DNA from: Candidatus Nitrotoga sp. LAW
Lineage (GTDB): Bacteria; Pseudomonadota; Gammaproteobacteria; Burkholderiales; Gallionellaceae
Length of the DNA stretch: 64,000 nt
Direction of reading: 5' to 3'
Assembly: GCA_003402315.1 (NCBI GenBank)
Contig: QFXI01000005.1
Coordinates: 16,426-80,425 of the forward strand
Shown here: positions 41,148 through 52,500 of the stretch, piece by piece
Position numbering within the stretch: position 1 is the first letter of the stretch
Layout of the letters: each line of letters opens with the position of its first letter
Translations under genes and position numbers: made by a program
The notes under the pieces: model-generated
Told to the model about the DNA's origin: nothing
Databases searched by the model: none
What the model saw: only the letters and a program-made list of their open reading frames with translations

Positions 41148-42506
41148 ATGGCGAAAGCAAAAATAATATATAGCTGCACTGAATGTGGTGGACAGGTTTC
41201 AAAATGGCAGGGGCAGTGCCCGCATTGCACGGCTTGGAATACGCTGGTGGAAAGTGTAGCCGAACTGCCAACTAGCGGGAAAAATCGCTACAGCTCGCTG
41301 GCGACAACAAGCATGATGCAGACGCTGGCCGAAGTAAGAGCGGAAGAAGTGCCGCGCACGCCAACCGGCATCGCCGAGTTTGACCGCGTGTTGGGTGGCG
41401 GGTTAGTGGGTGGTGGTGTCGTTTTAATAGGCGGCGATCCCGGGATAGGTAAATCTACCCTGCTGTTGCAGGCGTTAGCCCATCTCGCGACACATAAAAA
41501 AGTTTTATACGTCAGTGGCGAGGAATCGGCACAGCAAATTGCTTTGCGCGCGAAACGACTATCGCTGGATGCACGTGGAATGTACCTGTTGGCTGAAATT
41601 CAACTGGAAAAAATACAATCTGTCATCCAGCAGGAAAAACCCGATGTGGTGGTGATTGATTCCATCCAAACCATGTATTCTGAACACCTCACATCAGCCC
41701 CCGGCTCGGTAGCGCAGGTGCGTGAATCCGCAGCGCAACTCACGCGCATGGCGAAGAGCACAGCAGTGACCATGATTCTGGTAGGCCACGTTACCAAGGA
41801 TGGCACGTTGGCTGGGCCGCGCGTGCTAGAACATATCGTAGATACAGTGCTGTATTTCGAAGGCGATACCCACTCCAGCTTTCGCATGATACGCGCGTTC
41901 AAAAATCGCTTCGGCGCAGTAAACGAACTCGGCGTGTTCGCTATGACCGAAAAAGGTTTACGTGAGGTGAGCAACCCTTCCGCATTATTTTTGTCGCAGC
42001 ATGGCGCGCAAGTGGCGGGTTCATGCGTGATGGTGACGCAGGAAGGAACCCGCCCGTTGCTGGTCGAAATCCAGGCCCTGCTAGATGAGGCTCACTCGCC
42101 CAATCCGCGCCGCCTTTCATTGGGTCTGGAACAAAACCGTTTGGCCATGTTGCTGGCCGTATTGCACCGCCATGCAGGCATTGCCTGTTTTGATCAAGAC
42201 GTGTTTATCAATGCGGTGGGCGGAGTGAAAATTACCGAGCCGGGTGCCGACTTGCCCGTATTACTGGCCATCGTGTCTTCGCTGCGCAATAAACCTCTAC
42301 CAGAAAAATTAATCGTGTTCGGCGAAGTCGGCCTGGCTGGTGAAATACGTCCGGTGCAGCGTGGTCAGGAACGCTTAAAAGAAGCGGCAAAGCTCGGCTT
42401 CACTATGGCCATTATTCCCAAAGCCAATGCACCGAAACAAAAAATTTCTGGCATGGAAATCATTTCTGTTGGACGAGTAGATGAAGCTGTAAATGCGTGT
42501 AGATAG
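41148..42506 (+). CDS. radA: DNA repair protein RadA
   Basis: RadA (Sms) is a RecA-like helicase that helps branch migration in recombination. The 452-residue protein has an N-terminal zinc finger (C10, C13, C24, C27), Walker A GGDPGIGKST around residues 95-104, the RadA-specific KNRFG motif near residue 252, and a C-terminal Lon-protease-like domain. Length and motifs are normal. The frame continues after the stop codon as an open, codon-like stretch to 42629. Confidence 0.98.
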   Translation: MAKAKIIYSCTECGGQVSKWQGQCPHCTAWNTLVESVAELPTSGKNRYSSLATTSMMQTLAEVRAEEVPRTPTGIAEFDRVLGGGLVGGGVVLIGGDPGIGKSTLLLQALAHLATHKKVLYVSGEESAQQIALRAKRLSLDARGMYLLAEIQLEKIQSVIQQEKPDVVVIDSIQTMYSEHLTSAPGSVAQVRESAAQLTRMAKSTAVTMILVGHVTKDGTLAGPRVLEHIVDTVLYFEGDTHSSFRMIRAFKNRFGAVNELGVFAMTEKGLREVSNPSALFLSQHGAQVAGSCVMVTQEGTRPLLVEIQALLDEAHSPNPRRLSLGLEQNRLAMLLAVLHRHAGIACFDQDVFINAVGGVKITEPGADLPVLLAIVSSLRNKPLPEKLIVFGEVGLAGEIRPVQRGQERLKEAAKLGFTMAIIPKANAPKQKISGMEIISVGRVDEAVNACR

Positions 42507-42629
42507 AAGAAAATAACTTCAGGAATAACCATTTTTGTAACTGTCATTACCACAGACGGTACGGTGGAAGTGGTCTCTTTGCCTATGGATACCGATGAGC
42601 AAGTGAATCGCCTACAGGAAATTGTCTGA
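42507..42629 (+). other. Open in-frame extension after the radA stop codon
   Basis: After the radA TAG, the same frame stays open for 40 codons and ends with TGA. It reads in part TVITTDGTVEVVSLPMDTDE and then QVNRLQEIV, which looks like real protein. There is no ATG near its start, so it may be a remnant of a small gene or of a longer reading frame. Function is not recognised. Confidence 0.3.
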
Positions 42630-43223
42630 GGTTCAGATCAGCTTTCAAATATCACCGATGCATTATTCCCGTTTCCAGTTCCCACGAGGAGAAATCAAAT
42701 AATATACATACGTTATGCACGTTTTAATGTTAGGATACTTAAATAATATTTTTAAGCCGAAGCATGCATTGGTTAATGCTACGTGAATAAGTCCATTAGT
42801 ACGTGGCTGAGCCTGTCGAAAAATATTTGCAAATTATTTTATTTCCATAGTAACTCCTGATTTTTAACAGGAGAGATGGAGTGTTAAAACTTAATGCGAT
42901 GCCGCCCCTTTAATCTATCGAACTGATTAAACCTAGGCAATTCATTAGACCTGATTTGCGCAATGACGCCGCACTCCCCCCTTTGAAAAAAGGAGATGCT
43001 GGTTAAGTTTCCTAATGGATTATCTGGGTTAAATGGGAGCGTACATGTTTTACGGCAAGAAGAACCAGACGCTCCAGTTTTGCAAATATGAACCTGCCTA
43101 TCAATTACAGGAAGGTTTAATTTTAGCGGTGGTTTGCGCACTCCTGGCCACGCCTGCTGCTGCAGGACATCAGTTCCCCAATAAAAGTTCATTCGCCCGT
43201 TCCCTCAGAGCACCACCCGTCTG
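42630..43223. other. Spacer upstream of the type I secretion locus
   Basis: This stretch contains a truncated copy of the 5' end of the gene at 45687 (see 42859-42914) and the phrase gagcctgtcgaaaa (42810). A 63-codon open frame (43033-43224) ends with a TGA overlapping the ABC transporter ATG and includes a hydrophobic run (LILAVVCALLATPAAAG), but its N-terminus is not a normal signal peptide and it lacks a ribosome binding site; I do not call it as a gene. Confidence 0.45.
42859..42914 (+). repeat. Truncated copy of a downstream gene start (copy A)
   Basis: These 56 bp match 45665-45721 with about five substitutions and one single-base gap. They include a ribosome binding site (caggagag) and the first codons of the gene at 45687; here translation would give GTG-LKLNAMPPL and stop. 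The ABC transporter gene lies between the two copies. Confidence 0.8.
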
Positions 43224-45539
43224 ATGCCGCGCCGCCTTTTGGAATTGATTTCCAAAAGCTTGCCACACAAGCGCGTAGCGCACGCGCCCACTTATACCTT
43301 TAGCGCTGAAGATATCCTCTGGGTCATGGGCAGTTTCTGCGCCCTTAACCGCAAGCCCTTTGATGCCGGGCTGCTGCTCAAACAATTCCCGCCGCCCTAT
43401 AGTTCGGATTCCTTCATCCATGCCGCCCGTGCGTTGGGCTTCCGCATCAAGCGCCGCGATTGCGATAGCACCGAGCTAGCCGGTTTCAACTTCCCGTGCC
43501 TTGCAGTTTTGCATGACGCCGAGTCCGCAACGAGCACCAATATGGGACAACCCGACATCGGACAAGCAAACATCGCGCAACGGGGAAGCAAATCCGACGT
43601 AGAAGCGGAAGCCGGAGCAATTCCCCCAGAGCAAGTCTCAGTCCTGGTAAAACAGCACCCCGCCATCATCGTTCAGGTCAACAATGATAGTGTGACCCTG
43701 TTCGAGGTTGGCACCAATCAACCCAAGTCCATGACCCATGCCGAGTTCACCACCCGCTTCGCCGACACGGCATTCCAACTGGCGCTTGAAACCAAAGGCA
43801 TCAAAGATCCCGACGGCGCGTTATCCCAAAAAGCCAGCTTCGGTTTTCACTGGTTTATCCCCGAGTTGATGAAACACAAACGCATCTGGCGCGATGTGCT
43901 GATCGCTTCCCTCATCATTCAACTGCTCGCCCTGGGCACCCCGCTATTCACCCAAGTCATCATCGACAAGGTCGTCGTCCACCATACCCAAAGCACGTTG
44001 ATCGTCATCGGCATCGGCTTGGCGGTATTCATGATCTTTTCCGCATTACTTTCCTGGGTGCGCCAGTACCTGATTCTGCACACCGGCAACCGTGTCGATG
44101 CCGTGCTGGGCGCGGCGGTGTTCGACCACCTGTTCAAGTTGCCGCCGCGCTACTTCGAGCATCGCCCCACCGGCGTGATTGCCGCCCGCCTGCACGGCGT
44201 CGAGACCATCCGCGAATTCATCGCCAGCGCAGCAGTCACGTTGATCCTCGACTTACCGTTCCTGCTGATCTTCCTCGGCATCATGCTCTACTACAGCGTC
44301 ACCCTGACCTTTGTCGCGCTGGCCATACTGAGCGTCATCGCCATCCTCAGCCTCATCGTCGCGCCGATGTTCCGCAGCCGCTTAAACGAACAATTCCTGC
44401 TCGGCGCGCGCAACCAAGCTTTCACCACCGAATATGTCGCAGGCCTCGAAACCGTCAAGAGCCTGCAAATGGAACCCCAGCTCAATGCCCGTTACAGCGA
44501 CTACCTCGCTGAGTATCTGCGCTCCGGCTTTTCTGTGCGCCAGATCGGTAACACCTATAACGCGCTGTCCAACGGACTGGAGCAAATGATGACCCTGAGC
44601 ATCCTCATCATCGGCGCCTACACCGTGATGAACGATACCTCATTCACCATCGGCATGCTGGTCGCGTTCCAGATGTTCGCCAGCCGTTTGTCCCAACCCA
44701 TGCTGCGGCTGGTGGGTTTGTGGCAACAATTCCAACAAGCTAATCTCTCCGTACAACGCATGGGCGACATCATGAACGCCCCGGCCGAACCCTATTCCAT
44801 CCTCCCCACCCGGCTACGGGAAGGCAAAGGACAGATCGACATTGAAGGCTTGAGTTTTAGATACGCCGACAACCTGCCCTTCCTCTACGAAAGCTTCAAC
44901 CTCAAAGTCGCTCCTGGCAAAATCATCGCCATCATGGGACCGTCCGGCTCCGGCAAGAGCACGCTGACCAAATTGCTGCAAGGCTTCTACCAGCCCACAA
45001 GCGGCACCATCAAGATCGACGGCAACGACATCCGCTACCTGTCCGCCAACGAACTGCGCCATCACTTCGGCGTCGTGCCGCAGGAAACCATCCTGTTCTC
45101 CGGCACCCTCTACGACAACCTGCTAATGGCCAACCCCCACGCCACTTTCGATCAAGTCGTGCATGCCTGTAGGATGGCCGAAATTCACAGCAGCATCGAA
45201 GCCCTGCCGCAAGGCTACCAGACCGAAATCGGCGAACGCGGCGTAGGCCTCTCCGGCGGGCAAAAGCAGCGCATCGCCATCGCACGGGCACTGATCAAGC
45301 AACCCAAGATACTCATTTTCGACGAAGCCACCAGCAGCCTCGATGCCGCCACCGCTGAACACTTCGCCGCGACGATCAATCAGCTCAAGGGCAAAGTGAC
45401 GATGATGTTCATCACCCACGCGATGCCGAAGAATTTGCTGGTGGATGAAGTGGTGAGGATAGGGCTGGAATCGTTGAGCGCGGTAAGCGATACGTATGTT
45501 GCGACCAAAAAGGATGCTGAGGGAGAGGCGCATGGGTGA
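43224..45539 (+). CDS. Type I secretion ABC transporter with C39-like domain (HlyB/LapB type)
   Basis: This inner-membrane ATPase should export the RTX protein encoded downstream, together with the HlyD- and TolC-type proteins. The 771 residues comprise a C39-peptidase-like domain (about 25-190) that lacks the DCG catalytic motif, so it binds rather than cuts the substrate; a six-helix membrane domain (about 210-500); and an ATPase domain with Walker A GPSGSGKST (about 572-580), signature LSGGQKQRIAIARAL (about 676) and Walker B ILIFDEATSSLD. An extra hydrophilic segment of about 45 residues (SATSTNMGQPDIGQANIAQR and on) interrupts the N-terminal domain. The gene is much more GC-rich than radA or the following gene. 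No HlyC-type acyltransferase is present. Confidence 0.94.
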   Translation: MPRRLLELISKSLPHKRVAHAPTYTFSAEDILWVMGSFCALNRKPFDAGLLLKQFPPPYSSDSFIHAARALGFRIKRRDCDSTELAGFNFPCLAVLHDAESATSTNMGQPDIGQANIAQRGSKSDVEAEAGAIPPEQVSVLVKQHPAIIVQVNNDSVTLFEVGTNQPKSMTHAEFTTRFADTAFQLALETKGIKDPDGALSQKASFGFHWFIPELMKHKRIWRDVLIASLIIQLLALGTPLFTQVIIDKVVVHHTQSTLIVIGIGLAVFMIFSALLSWVRQYLILHTGNRVDAVLGAAVFDHLFKLPPRYFEHRPTGVIAARLHGVETIREFIASAAVTLILDLPFLLIFLGIMLYYSVTLTFVALAILSVIAILSLIVAPMFRSRLNEQFLLGARNQAFTTEYVAGLETVKSLQMEPQLNARYSDYLAEYLRSGFSVRQIGNTYNALSNGLEQMMTLSILIIGAYTVMNDTSFTIGMLVAFQMFASRLSQPMLRLVGLWQQFQQANLSVQRMGDIMNAPAEPYSILPTRLREGKGQIDIEGLSFRYADNLPFLYESFNLKVAPGKIIAIMGPSGSGKSTLTKLLQGFYQPTSGTIKIDGNDIRYLSANELRHHFGVVPQETILFSGTLYDNLLMANPHATFDQVVHACRMAEIHSSIEALPQGYQTEIGERGVGLSGGQKQRIAIARALIKQPKILIFDEATSSLDAATAEHFAATINQLKGKVTMMFITHAMPKNLLVDEVVRIGLESLSAVSDTYVATKKDAEGEAHG

Positions 45540-45664
45540 CTTGATTGATAGCAGTTATGCGGTGTGTAAGAAAAGGGGAATGAAATGAAAAACAAATCGA
45601 GACTAACCTCTTTCATCGGTAAAGCACGAACAGAGTGATCGGGTTGAAAATCAAAGTGATTTTG

Positions 45665-45721
45665 GATTTTGAACAGGAGAGATGAAATGTTAAAACTTAA
45701 TGCGATGCTGCCCCATTTAAT
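45665..45721 (+). repeat. Intact counterpart of the duplicated gene start (copy B)
   Basis: This is the ribosome binding site and first codons of the exported-protein gene at 45687, matching 42859-42914. The same-orientation pair flanks the ABC transporter gene. Confidence 0.8.
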
Positions 45722-46517
45722 TGTGAATGGTCGCAGCATGAGAATCATACAAGGAATTTCGAAACAAATTGCGAATCTGGGATTGCTGTTGATGATGGGG
45801 GTGAGTATGTGTGCGTGTGCGGCAACTATGAGTTGGAAAGAAGAAGTGTTGTTGCATGACGGCAGCAAGATTATCGCTGAACGTTCTTATAATCTTGGCG
45901 GGTATCCAACCATAGATAGTCGTGAGCGCAAATCGCTTGATGAAACCATTACTTTCACAATACCAGGGGCGAATAAAAAAATCACATGGAAAATGGATTT
46001 TAAGGATTCTGAACCAGAACCGAATAGCTTAAATTTACTGGTTCTGGATGTGGTTAAAGGTGTGCCATATATTGCCACTTATCCTGCCGGAATTATTGCT
46101 TACAACAAATGGGGCAGCCCCAATCCGCCTTATGTGTTTTTCAAACATGACGGCAAGATGTGGCAGCGCATTTCGCTGGAAGAATTTCCGGCAGAACTCA
46201 ATAAGACGAATGTCATTGTTGGTAGACCGCCTGCTGAATTACTCAAATCCTTCTACACCGTTGAAGGAGTGAATGCGCAAAACTACGACATTCACACCGA
46301 GGAATACAAAACCATTCTCCGCACACCGCTTGAGCATTGGAAACCACGACCACCAGGCAGTAACTCAGGAAGGATGGTGCGTACAGGAGATGGTGGTTGG
46401 ATCGGGATGGATTGGTTTGAAAGACAACCCTCCTTGGAAGCTTGTTTGAAAAAGTGCGCACGTGAGGAAGTAAATCCACAGGATTGTCCATGCAACACAC
46501 TATTTAAGGGGAAATAA
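45687..46517 (+). CDS. Uncharacterised exported Cys-containing protein upstream of RTX lipase
   Basis: The 276-residue product starts at an ATG with AGGAGA 6 nt upstream. An N-terminal hydrophobic segment (about residues 28-46, NLGLLLMMGVSMCACAATM) suggests export; the lipobox is imperfect, so it may be a lipoprotein or be cut by signal peptidase I. A second possible start is ATG 45738. The mature part contains WKEEVLLHDGSKIIAERS, YPAGIIAYNKWGSPNPPYVFFK and a C-terminal Cys cluster (CLKKC, DCPC) likely to form disulfides. I know no function for it. It ends 2 bp before the RTX start codon, so the two are co-translated; it could be a periplasmic chaperone or a protector against the RTX lipase domain, but this is inference. 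Its composition is more AT-rich than the flanking secretion genes. Confidence 0.8.
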   Translation: MLKLNAMLPHLIVNGRSMRIIQGISKQIANLGLLLMMGVSMCACAATMSWKEEVLLHDGSKIIAERSYNLGGYPTIDSRERKSLDETITFTIPGANKKITWKMDFKDSEPEPNSLNLLVLDVVKGVPYIATYPAGIIAYNKWGSPNPPYVFFKHDGKMWQRISLEEFPAELNKTNVIVGRPPAELLKSFYTVEGVNAQNYDIHTEEYKTILRTPLEHWKPRPPGSNSGRMVRTGDGGWIGMDWFERQPSLEACLKKCAREEVNPQDCPCNTLFKGK

Positions 46518-46519
46518 TC

Positions 46520-49500
46520 ATGGCTAACGCAATTGAACTCGCATTGATGGCAGGACGGGTTTACCAAAGCACTCGTGACAAAATCAACTGGCTTCCTGAT
46601 TTATCTTCTTTGGGATGGATAGAGTTTAGCCACCAACAAAAACCCAGCGGGTTTGAAGCGATTTCATTCCAGAAAGGTAATGAAATCGTCATCTCCTTCG
46701 CAGGCACAGGATCAAATGTGGACTGGTGGGCGAATACGGGTGGCTTCTTCGGTGTAACCTCCACTCAACTCGAACAAGCGGCGGATTATTATTTGCAAGT
46801 AAAAGCCATCGCACCAGTGGGGGCGACCATCAGCTTTACCGGTCACAGTATGGGTGGTGGGCTGGCATCCCTGCTGGCGGTATTTTTCGGAGAGACTGCT
46901 GTCACCTTTGACCAAGCCCCGTTCAGGAATTCTGCCAGTGTTGCTGTTGCAAATACGCTACTGAGTTATTTAAGTGACCCAGTTAGAGGTTACAGTGCAC
47001 AAGACTTGCAAGGCCTCACCAATTTCATCAGCACAGCAGCCAATGGCGGCCTTCCCAATGAAGGCAATGTGCTTGACTTCAGCGTGCAAGGGGAAATATT
47101 GAGTGCCGCCTCTGCGCTCAGGATAGGCTCACAAACCAGCCTGACTCATAGCCCTGACAACTGGTTTGGATCAAGCGTTGATCTACACTCTCAAGCGCTG
47201 CTCACTGCTTTTTTACAGAGCGATCAAACTGCTCCAGCCCAGCACTCATTCCGTGATGTCACTGTGAAACTCACGGATTTGTTGAAAATGATTTTTGATA
47301 GCAAACTGTACTACTTCGATCCAAACAACACTGATACTTCTGCAAAAGAAAACTTCACCGAACGTTTGGTTCGCCATCAAAATGGTGTTGCTGGCTTGGT
47401 TGTTGGTGAAACCGCAATCGTAGCCGATGCCATGCTCACCCGCTTCACCGCCGACCTGTGGAAGATTGCGCAAGATGGCGGCCTGACGCTGCACGATGGC
47501 AACTCATCCAACCCCGATCTGCACGAACTCAGCAAAGCTCTGATCGCCTTCGCCATGCAAAAGTACTATGAAGAAACCACGACCAGCGCGGGCTACAACA
47601 AAGCACTGTTCACCGACCTCTCCACTGCTAACGAAGGCAGCAACGGCATCCGCTTCGACATGGATGATGTGTCCAAATATTTTGCCCTTACCCTTGCACA
47701 GAGTGGCAAAGGCGGCGAACTCAACCAAGTCAAAGGCTACCAAGATTTTCTGTACTACCTTAACCAGACAAATAATGGTTTAAATGCAGATGAACGCCAA
47801 CTCATCAAATCCCTGCTGCCCTACATGCGCGACTGGTACGTCCAGGCCGGCGCATCCGGCATGAACGCCGCCGACACCTTAAACCGGGGCGCTTTCATGC
47901 TGGGCGGTAATGGTAGCGACGCACTGGTGGGTGGCACCAAAGCCGACCTGCTGGTGGGTAATAAAGGCGATGACTTATTGCAAGGCGGTAAGGGCAACGA
48001 CATCCTGCTCGGCGGCAAGGACAATGATTCCTACGTCTATACCTCTGGCGACGGCTTCGACACCATCTTCGATTCCGACGGCAACGGCAGTATTGCCTAC
48101 AACGGCGCCATCCTCGCGGGCGGCGACCAGTTTGGCGACTCTCACGTCCACCGCAACGGCAACGGACACCTCTATGTGGATGTTGGCAATGGCCGCATGG
48201 TGATCGACGGGAACATCCTGATCGAAGACCAGCAGGCGGGCGAGCTGGGCTTGACCATGGCCGGCCCCGCAGCCATAACCACTCCCCAGTACACGATCTC
48301 AGGCACCGAAGATAATGACGACATCTCCATTGGCATAAACAACGTCGCGGAAGACGTGGTTGATGCGGGCGCCGGGCAAGATTATGTCTTCGCCAGCTAC
48401 GGCAACGACATCATCATCAGTGGAGCGGGCAGCGATGCGCTCGATGGCTTTGCGGGCGACGACCGCCTCTATGCCGACAGCATCGTCAGCGTCGCCGATG
48501 CCATCGCCCTCGGCAATACTCAAGTGGGCACCAGCCTGCTGGGCGACGCCCTATCCGGCGACAGCGGCGACGATACCCTGATCGGCAGTAACGGCGACGA
48601 TATCCTCTCGGGTGGTGCGGGTACAGACCTGCTGATCGGCGGTGCGGGCATCGACTATATTTTGGGGGATACAGACTGGGCGGCGGGAACGGGGCGCGAC
48701 TGGGGCGTGGTCAATAACGTACTCGTCGGCGGCGCGGGCGGCATCGCCCTATGGACAGGCAATACTTCAGACGTCATCTACGCTGGAGCAGGCGCTGACC
48801 GCGTTTGGGGCGAACTCGGCAACGACGTCATCTTCGGTGAAAAGGGAGCGGACGAACTGACGGGTGGGGACGGCAACGACGTAATCCTGGGAGGTGATGA
48901 CAACGACAGCATCCTCGGTGATTATGACAACATCGCCGCCATGCCCGGCAACGACTATCTCGACGGCGGCGCGGGAGACGATATCATCGACGGCAACGAA
49001 GGCGACGACATCATCATCGGTGGCGCGGGTGTCGATACCCTGTATGGTGGCACAGGAAAAGACACTTACATTTTCAATCGCGGCGATGGCGGCGACACGG
49101 TTTACGATACCCGGGCCGACAACAATATCTTCCGTTTCGGCGCAGGGATCAGTTCAAGCGACATCACCCTGCGCTTGGGCTCACTCATGCTCGACCTTGG
49201 CAACGGTGACTCCATCCATATCGCCGGCTTTAACCAGAGTGATGTGTTCAACAGCTCCAGCATTGGCAGCTTCGAATTTACCGATGGTTCGATACTCACC
49301 ACAGATGAGCTGCTTGCACGTGGGTTTGATCTCGACGGCACGGTAAACGGCGACATCATTAACGGCACCAATGCCACCGACCGCATCAACGGGTTGGGCG
49401 GGAATGACTCGCTGTTCGGGATGGCTGGCAACGACACCCTGAATGGCGGTGATGGCAATGACCAATTGGTCGGGGATGACGGCACAGCCGCTTTCAGCGG

Positions 49501-52500
49501 CAACGACCTGATTAACGGGGATGACGGTGATGATTATATTTGGGGAAACGGTGGTGACGACACGTTAAATGGAGGCACGGGCAACGATATTCTTCAAGGT
49601 GAAACAGGCAACGATAATTTGATTGGAGGAGACGGCAATGACAAATTGGCGGGAGGAGCAGGCAACGACACGTTGAATGGCGGCGAGGGCGACGATATTT
49701 ATTACTATAACCTCGGCGAAGGCATCGACCACATCACGGATAGCGGCGGCACAGACCGGCTGGTTTTAGGGAATGGTGCGACGATAGCTAATCTGCGACT
49801 GGATGTGGGCTCCCTCAAAATGGTGTTCAGTGACGGCAGCGAGCTGCACCTCGACGATTTCGATCCGACGAATCCGCTGGCAGGCAGTATCGAATACTTC
49901 CAATTCTCGGATGGGCAAGTCTATACACGGGAGCAGATGATCCAGACGTTGGGATTCAATATCCAGGGCGGATCAGGCGATAGCGTCCTGTCTGGCACGG
50001 CATTGGGTGAAACCATCACTGCCTATGCAGGCAATGATACGGTCACTGCGCTTGGCGGGAATGACACGGTGAATGGCGGTGCCGGTAATGACACACTTTA
50101 CGGCGATGCCGGGGCAGACAATTTGCTTGGCGGCCTGGGGGATGATCTGCTTGCCGGGGGCGCAGACAATGACACTCTCGACGGCGGGGCAGGCAACGAC
50201 ACTTATTTGTTCGGGCGCGATGTAGGCCAGGATATTGTCTATGACAACGACACGACCGTGGGCAACTTCGACAAAATACAGATTGCCGCAGACGTATTGC
50301 CCAGCGATGTGACGGTGGGCAAAAATGGGGTGAACCTTTATTTGAGCATCAGTAATCCTGACGGCACGACGGATAAATTGACTCTGGCAAACTGGTATAG
50401 CGGGGATGCTTACAAGGTTGAACAAGTGGTGTTTTCCAATGGCACGGTGTGGGATGTACCGATGCTTGATGCATTGACCAAAGCAGCCACGCAGGGAGAT
50501 GACATCATTGATGGCTCTTCCGGCAATGATGTGCTTAATGGGTTGGGCGGGCATGACACTTTGCGTGGTTACGCTGGCGACGATACGCTGGATGGTGATA
50601 CCGGCAATGACAGTCTATATGGTGGCGATGGCAATGACTTGCTGCGGGGGGGTGCAGGCTCCGATTTATTGCAGGGTGATGCTGGCAACGATACCTTGGA
50701 TGGTGGTGCCGGCGATGATTCATTGTATGGGAATGAGGGCAACGACACTTACTTGTTTGGTCGAGACTCCGGCCAGGATATTGTTCAGTATTACCTCACA
50801 GCTACGGATAATGCAGACAAGGTACAGATAGCAGCAGGCCTATTACCTTCTGACGTAATCGTTACGCGTGATCAAAATCATCTCTTCCTCAGCATCAATA
50901 ATCCCGACGGCACGACGGCTAAATTGACTTTGGCAAGCTGGTTTGGGAATGGCGTAAGCAAGGTTGGTGAGGTTATTTTTGCAGATGGCACGGTGTGGGA
51001 TGAGCAGGCACTCAAGGCGATGACAAACGTACCCACAGAGGGTGCGGACAACATTTATGGAACCTCCGGCGATGATGTCATTAATGGGCTGGGTGGCGAT
51101 GATAGATTGTACGGTAATGCTGGCAACGATACGTTGAATAGCGGTACCGGAAATGATTATTTAGAAGGGAACGAGGGTAATGACACTTATGTCTTCGGAA
51201 GGGGCTATGGAAATGATGTTGTCGTGGAAGACGGCAGAGCACTCGGGAATATTGATACGGTGCAAATGGTGTCAGGCGTATTGCCTGGAGATGTACTGGT
51301 AAGCAAAGCAGGATCGAGCCTGATTTTATGGATATCAGGAACATCAGATCAATTGACTTTGGTCAGTTGGTTTAATGGGGGTAATTATGGCATTGATCAA
51401 GTTGTGTTTGCCGATGGCACAACTTGGGATGCAGCCAAACTAGCTGCAATGGCTCAGCCGGCGACTATGAATGCTGATCTGCTGTATGGTTCAAGCGGCA
51501 ACGATAATATTAATGGGCTGGGCGGTGACGACATTATTTACGGGTATGGGGGTGATGACACATTGAATGGAGCGTTGGGAAATGACACGCTGTATGGCGG
51601 TGCTGGCAATGACACGCTAATTGGGGAGGGTGCGGTGGATGACCTGTTTGGCGGGGAAGGTAATGATATGTATGTGCGGGCTGATGACTCCGCTCGCATC
51701 ACCGAATACGCTAACCAAGGTATTGATACCGTGCAAAGCAGCGTTACCCATACGCTGGGTGCAAATTTTGAAAACATCACTCTGACCGGCACAGCGGCCA
51801 TTAACGGTACAGGCAACGAGCTGGATAACGTGCTTATCGGCAACAGCGCTAAAAATACCTTGATTGGCAATGCGGGCAACGATACGTTAAATGGTGGTGC
51901 AGGCGTGGATACCATGCTGGGCGGCGTGGGCAATGACACTTACATCGTTGACAGCAGCCGGGATGTAGTCAGCGAGAATGCCAACGAAGGCCTGGACACG
52001 GTGCAAGCCGACATCAGTTATACCCTTGCAGCTAATGTCGAAAATCTCACCCTGACGGGGACTGGTGCCATTAACGCCACCGGCAACACTGTGGACAACG
52101 TGCTGCTTGGTAATTCAGCAATCAACACCTTGACCGGTGGAGCGGGCAACGATCTGTTGAACGGAGGAGCAGGCAACGACACCCTGAAAGGAGATGCCGG
52201 CAACGACGTGCTGGAAGGAGTTGACGGCAACGACACGTTGAGCGATAGCGCAGGGAACAACCTGTTCAATGGCGGTGCCGGTGTCGACACATTAATCGGT
52301 AACACAGGTAAAGAGCTGTTCATTGGAGGGTTGGGCAACGATACCATCACCACCGGCACGGGTGCCGATATCATCGCCTTCAACAAGGGAGACGGGCAAG
52401 ATACTATTGTTGCCAGCACCGTCACGGACAACACCATTTCGCTCGGCGGCGGCATTCAGTACGCCAACCTGTCGATGAGTAAGTCCGGCAATAACCTCAT

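Noticed and set aside
43033..43224. 63-codon open frame with a hydrophobic run just before the ABC transporter gene
   Set aside because: No ribosome binding site, the hydrophobic run is not N-terminal and no family is recognised; the overlap with the next ATG could be chance.
43260..43800. Active C39 peptidase domain in the ABC transporter
   Set aside because: The DCG catalytic motif is absent, and RTX substrates do not carry a double-glycine leader.
49300..52300. Regularly spaced repeats that could suggest a CRISPR-like array
   Set aside because: The repeats are in frame, encode GGxGxDxLx nonapeptides and vary like coding sequence; there are no unique spacers.
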